A stretch of 64,000 nt of DNA from Methylophaga sp. (GTDB lineage: Bacteria > Pseudomonadota > Gammaproteobacteria > Nitrosococcales > Methylophagaceae), in contig JALSLH010000088.1 of assembly GCA_026988435.1 (NCBI GenBank), positions 1 to 64,000 of the forward strand, written 5' to 3'. Position 1 is the first letter of the stretch. The number at the start of each line of letters is the position of its first letter. This document shows positions 60,863 to 64,000 of this stretch, in pieces. The position numbers were made by a program, and so were the translations under genes. Below the pieces are notes generated by a model, which worked only from the letters and a program-made list of their open reading frames with translations, had not been told where the DNA came from and did no database searches.

Positions 60863-61294
60863 ATGGCGATCGAACGTACTATTTCTATTATTAAACCAGA
60901 TGCTGTGGCAAAAAATGTAATCGGTGATATTTATTCACGCTTTGAAAAAGCAGGTTTAAAAATTGTTGCTGCACGCATGATTCACTTAACACAAGGCCAA
61001 GCAGAAGGCTTTTATGCTGAGCATAGCGAACGTCCATTTTTTGGAGCACTTGTTAGCTTTATGACTTCTGGTCCAGTAATGGTGCAAGTTTTAGAAGGTG
61101 AAAATGCAGTATTAACTAACCGCGACTTGATGGGGGCAACAAACCCAGCCGATGCTGATGCAGGCACTATTCGTGCTGATTTTGCAGCAAGTATTGATGA
61201 AAATGCTGCACATGGTTCAGATTCAACTGAAAGTGCGGCACGTGAAATTGCATACTTCTTCACGGAAGATCAACTTTGTGCGCGTACTCGTTAA
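60863..61294 (+). CDS. ndk: Nucleoside diphosphate kinase
   Basis: This 143-residue enzyme balances nucleoside triphosphate pools. It has [18 protein letters not shown] at the start, [16 protein letters not shown], and the catalytic histidine loop [20 protein letters not shown] precedes the ATG. It begins the ndk-rlmN-pilW-rodZ run typical of gammaproteobacteria. Confidence 0.97.
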   Translation: MAIERTISIIKPDAVAKNVIGDIYSRFEKAGLKIVAARMIHLTQGQAEGFYAEHSERPFFGALVSFMTSGPVMVQVLEGENAVLTNRDLMGATNPADADAGTIRADFAASIDENAAHGSDSTESAAREIAYFFTEDQLCARTR

Positions 61295-61314
61295 GAAAAG
61301 CTGAGTTATTTATA

Positions 61315-62412
61315 GTGGCACGCACTAATCTTGCAGGGTTAGACCTTAATGGTCTGGAAACTTTTTTTGCTGAAATAGGTGAGAAAAGTTTCCGGGCGCG
61401 CCAACTAGCACAATGGATCCATCAATATCGTGTGGTGGATTTTGCTGAGATGACCAATTTGAGCAAAGTCTTGCGACAAAAGTTAGAAGAAAAAGCTGAA
61501 ATAACGCTGCCAGAAGTTTTAGAAGAACATATATCCAAAGACGGCACGCGCAAATGGATTATTCGCTTATCTTGCGGTAACTCTATTGAAACGGTGTATA
61601 TTCCCGAAAAAGGTCGTGGCACTTTATGTGTTTCTTCGCAAGTGGGCTGTACTCTAGCATGTACCTTTTGTTCAACAGGGCAGCAAGGTTTTAATCGTAA
61701 TCTAGATGCCAGTGAAATCATTGGCCAATTGTGGTTAGCAAACGAATATTTAGGTAAAGATCCTAAAGGTAAGCGAGTTGTGACCAATGTTGTCATGATG
61801 GGCATGGGTGAACCACTGGCTAATTATAATAATGTCGTCACTGCAATGAAGCTGATGCGGGATGATTTAGCCTATGGTATTTCATGGCGACGCGTAACCC
61901 TGAGCACATCAGGCATGGTGCCATTGATTGATAAGTTGCGTGAAGATTGTCATGTCAGCTTAGCTATTTCATTGCATGCCGCCAATGACAAGTTGCGCAG
62001 CGAAATTATTCCATTAAATGATAAATATCCCATTGCAGAGCTATTAGCTGCCTGTAAACGTTATGTTGATGTGCAGCAACGCAGGCATATTACGGTTGAA
62101 TACGTGATGCTAGAGGGCATTAATGACTCGGCGCAGGATGCTAAAGATTTAATTCGTATTTTGAAAGGATTACCGACAAAGATTAATTTAATTCCATTTA
62201 ATCCTTTCCCCGGCACAGATTATAAATGTTCATCAAGAAATGTAATTGTCCGTTTTCAACAACAATTATCGGATGCGGGTTTAGTTGCAACCGTGCGTAA
62301 AACCCGTGGAGATGATATTGTTGCAGCCTGCGGACAACTAGCAGGTGAAGTGCAAGATCGTACACGTCGTACACAAAGGAAAGCGCAATCGGGGGCTCGG
62401 GTAGCACAATGA
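61315..62412 (+). CDS. rlmN: Dual-specificity 23S rRNA/tRNA adenine C2-methyltransferase RlmN
   Basis: This is a radical SAM enzyme of about 365 residues. The cluster motif CTLACTFC (CxxxCxxC) is near residue 112, preceded by [33 protein letters not shown] and the C-terminal [14 protein letters not shown] (catalytic Cys) follow. I start at GTG 61315 ([17 protein letters not shown]), which matches the usual N-terminus and clears ndk; an in-frame start at 61276 would overlap ndk. Confidence 0.95.
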   Translation: MARTNLAGLDLNGLETFFAEIGEKSFRARQLAQWIHQYRVVDFAEMTNLSKVLRQKLEEKAEITLPEVLEEHISKDGTRKWIIRLSCGNSIETVYIPEKGRGTLCVSSQVGCTLACTFCSTGQQGFNRNLDASEIIGQLWLANEYLGKDPKGKRVVTNVVMMGMGEPLANYNNVVTAMKLMRDDLAYGISWRRVTLSTSGMVPLIDKLREDCHVSLAISLHAANDKLRSEIIPLNDKYPIAELLAACKRYVDVQQRRHITVEYVMLEGINDSAQDAKDLIRILKGLPTKINLIPFNPFPGTDYKCSSRNVIVRFQQQLSDAGLVATVRKTRGDDIVAACGQLAGEVQDRTRRTQRKAQSGARVAQ

Positions 62413-63167
62413 AGCGATTAGGTATAATTTTATTATTGATGATGATTGCCGGATGCCAATCAACAGGCACAACAACACGCCCAACACAACATGCAGCCCC
62501 TAATTCAAAAGCAGCTGCGATAAATGCGGCGGCGGGCGCAGAATATATTCGTTTAGGTGAATATAAGTTCGCTTTAGAAAAATTACAAAAAGCATTACAA
62601 CAAGACCCTAATTTAGTCGAAGCACACAATATAATAGCCGTTCTTTATCAACGACTAGCTAAAATGAAAAAGGCTGAATATCATTTTAAACAAGCAATAG
62701 CACGGGCGCCTGACTATTCCGAGGCGCACAATAATTACGGTGTTTTTCTGTGTGGAGAAGGGCGATATTCTGAATCAGAGCAGCAATTTCTAAAAGCAAT
62801 TTCTGATCCGCTATATCCTAACCCTGCAAATGCTTATGAAAATGCCGGCTTATGTGTTGATAAAATTCCAGATGCAACCTTGGCTGAAAAATATTTTCGT
62901 ACGGCTTTACAACTTAATCCAAACTTAAGAAAATCATTGTCTAAGATGGCTGATTTAAGCTACCAAAATATTGATTATTTAGCTGCGCAAGACTATATCG
63001 CAAGGTATCGTAAGGTTTTTCGTTGGACTTCTAGAATATTGCTGATTGCCATTAAAACAGAACATAAGTTAGGCAATCAAGATAAGGTGGCAAGTTATAC
63101 ACTGTTATTAAAAGGACAGTTTCCAGATTCAAATGAAGCGCTAGAAGTAAGACAAGGGAAATATTGA
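62409..63167 (+). CDS. pilW: Type IV pilus biogenesis/stability lipoprotein (PilF/PilW)
   Basis: This 252-residue lipoprotein is the pilotin for the PilQ secretin. The signal peptide ends with lipobox MIAGC near residue 15. TPR helices follow ([65 protein letters not shown]). It overlaps rlmN by four bases and is followed by rodZ after one base. Confidence 0.93.
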   Translation: MKRLGIILLLMMIAGCQSTGTTTRPTQHAAPNSKAAAINAAAGAEYIRLGEYKFALEKLQKALQQDPNLVEAHNIIAVLYQRLAKMKKAEYHFKQAIARAPDYSEAHNNYGVFLCGEGRYSESEQQFLKAISDPLYPNPANAYENAGLCVDKIPDATLAEKYFRTALQLNPNLRKSLSKMADLSYQNIDYLAAQDYIARYRKVFRWTSRILLIAIKTEHKLGNQDKVASYTLLLKGQFPDSNEALEVRQGKY

Positions 63168-63168
63168 T

Positions 63169-64000
63169 ATGACAGAAATTTCTGATGATAGCAGCCAGCC
63201 AAATAGTGGCTATTCTCCAACAGTAGGAGAAAGACTACGCCTTGCTCGTGAAGCAAAAAAAGTGACTATTTCGGAAGTGGTCGCCCAGTTAAGGCTGATG
63301 AAAGAAAATATTGTTTATCTCGAATCTGATCAGTGGGATAAACTGCACGGCAGACCTTATGCCCGAGGTTATTTCTCAAGTTATGTCAATTTTCTTGGCT
63401 TGCCACATGCAGAAATGTTAGCGCTGTTTAATATGGAATACACCTCAAAAGAACCCTCTATTGATGGTTTTAAACGTTCTGGAAATAACGATCAAAATGG
63501 TGCCGGATCAGCTTGGTTTAAATCGCTATTGTTGATTATTCTGCTCGCCGCTGCTTGGTTTGCTTATCAGTATTGGCTAGAAATGCAGGAGAAAACACAG
63601 CCGTCAGATGCTACCATAGGCTCGATTTCACCTGACTCAGATAACGAGAAAATCATTAATGATAGCTTTAGTACAAGTATAGTAGAACGGCTTCCAACTG
63701 TAGAAAATGAGCCATTAAACTTTGCTGAAGCAGAAGAAATATCAGCCACTTCTGCCGTTGAAGAACCAGTAATAGAGCAGCAAATAACAGAGCTTGAAGT
63801 ACCTGTGCCTAATGAATTAGCAGATACTGATGAGCAAGAAGTTATTGAAGAGCTCAAACTTGTTCAGCCGATTAAGCAAAGTCAATTAGAAAGTAATCAA
63901 ATCAGCGCATTCAATATTAGTGAACCAGAAATAGCAACTGAAATTAAAATGCTCATTATGCAGTTTTCCGAAGACTGTTGGGTAGAGATAACAGATCGAA
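63169..64000 (+). CDS. rodZ: Cytoskeleton protein RodZ (C-terminus cut by window end)
   Basis: The reading frame stays open to the last base. The N-terminal helix-turn-helix domain (VGERLRLAREAKKVTISEVV, YLESDQWDKLHGRPYARGYF) is the RodZ type. It is followed by a membrane helix (WFKSLLLIILLAAAWFAYQYW, about residues 122-142) and an acidic periplasmic linker. The final visible part (MQFSEDCWVEITDR) begins the C-terminal beta domain. RodZ links MreB to the membrane for rod shape. Confidence 0.92.
   Translation, partial: MTEISDDSSQPNSGYSPTVGERLRLAREAKKVTISEVVAQLRLMKENIVYLESDQWDKLHGRPYARGYFSSYVNFLGLPHAEMLALFNMEYTSKEPSIDGFKRSGNNDQNGAGSAWFKSLLLIILLAAAWFAYQYWLEMQEKTQPSDATIGSISPDSDNEKIINDSFSTSIVERLPTVENEPLNFAEAEEISATSAVEEPVIEQQITELEVPVPNELADTDEQEVIEELKLVQPIKQSQLESNQISAFNISEPEIATEIKMLIMQFSEDCWVEITDR

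Noticed and set aside
61315-62412. Radical SAM enzyme as a possible maturase for KWYEAN peptides
   Set aside because: It is clearly RlmN, a housekeeping RNA methyltransferase in its usual ndk-rlmN-pilW setting, so it is no evidence for a peptide modification system.

Overview
The window is a chromosomal segment of an AT-rich gammaproteobacterium. The evidence is the ndk-rlmN-pilF/W-rodZ order, the bamE/fur divergent pair next to recN and nadK, coq7 (ubiquinone, hence aerobic respiration), a type IV pilus lipoprotein, and an exosortase A exopolysaccharide locus. A PdsO/PdsR/PdsS-like set points to a marine or aquatic lineage. I cannot name the genus from sequence alone.

Positions 1-43755 are essentially one exopolysaccharide (EPS)/PEP-CTERM island. 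It opens with the end of a GDP-mannose synthesis gene (manC) and the initiating sugar-phosphate transferase. Next come a PEP-CTERM-type protein behind a probable c-di-GMP-class riboswitch and an export block: short OPX protein, outer-membrane beta-barrel, Wzz-like chain-length protein, tyrosine-kinase-like ATPase and ExeA-like ATPase. A secreted beta-helix protein follows. A reversed three-gene sugar cassette sits beside an IS3 remnant. Then come a Wzy-like polymerase/ligase, a Wzx flippase, seven glycosyltransferases, an acetyltransferase, UDP-glucose dehydrogenase and a single-module NRPS (C-A-PCP-TE). The glycosyltransferase run ends in a GT26 enzyme fused to a STAS domain. Exosortase A (fused to EpsI), the PrsT TPR lipoprotein and a YdcF-like protein follow, then dTDP-rhamnose synthesis (rfbACDB), a phosphohexomutase, a receiver/anti-sigma-kinase-like regulator and an epimerase. 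Together these genes would make nucleotide sugars (GDP-mannose, UDP-glucuronate, dTDP-rhamnose), assemble a repeat unit, flip, polymerise and export it, and anchor PEP-CTERM proteins. Possible control points are c-di-GMP (riboswitch) and a STAS/HATPase partner switch.

Positions 43841-45090 hold a decayed integration site at tRNA-Thr(UGU): a displaced tRNA 3' end, a MITE, an RHH-RelE toxin-antitoxin pair and the intact tRNA, followed by tRNA-His. From 45207 onward the region is mostly housekeeping: rnr, cheV, coq7, a PilZ protein, pdsO/pdsR/pdsS, bamE, fur, recN, nadK, ndk, rlmN, pilW and rodZ (cut by the window end). Among these lies a conspicuous unknown at 54641-55366. It is a 241-residue protein made of 15 spaced W-[YF]-x-x-N motifs, typically KWYEAN, directly joined to a metallo-beta-lactamase-fold hydrolase and a beta-carbonic anhydrase.

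Intergenic DNA is rich in small mobile or structured repeats: MITE-like elements ending in TATACCC, dispersed inverted arms of the CGTCATCCCGG type, a tandem array of 47-bp hairpins, and REP-like palindromes. Gene starts were moved from the longest reading frame where a ribosome binding site, a signal peptide or family length argued for it. All functional calls come from reading motifs by eye; no database search was run.
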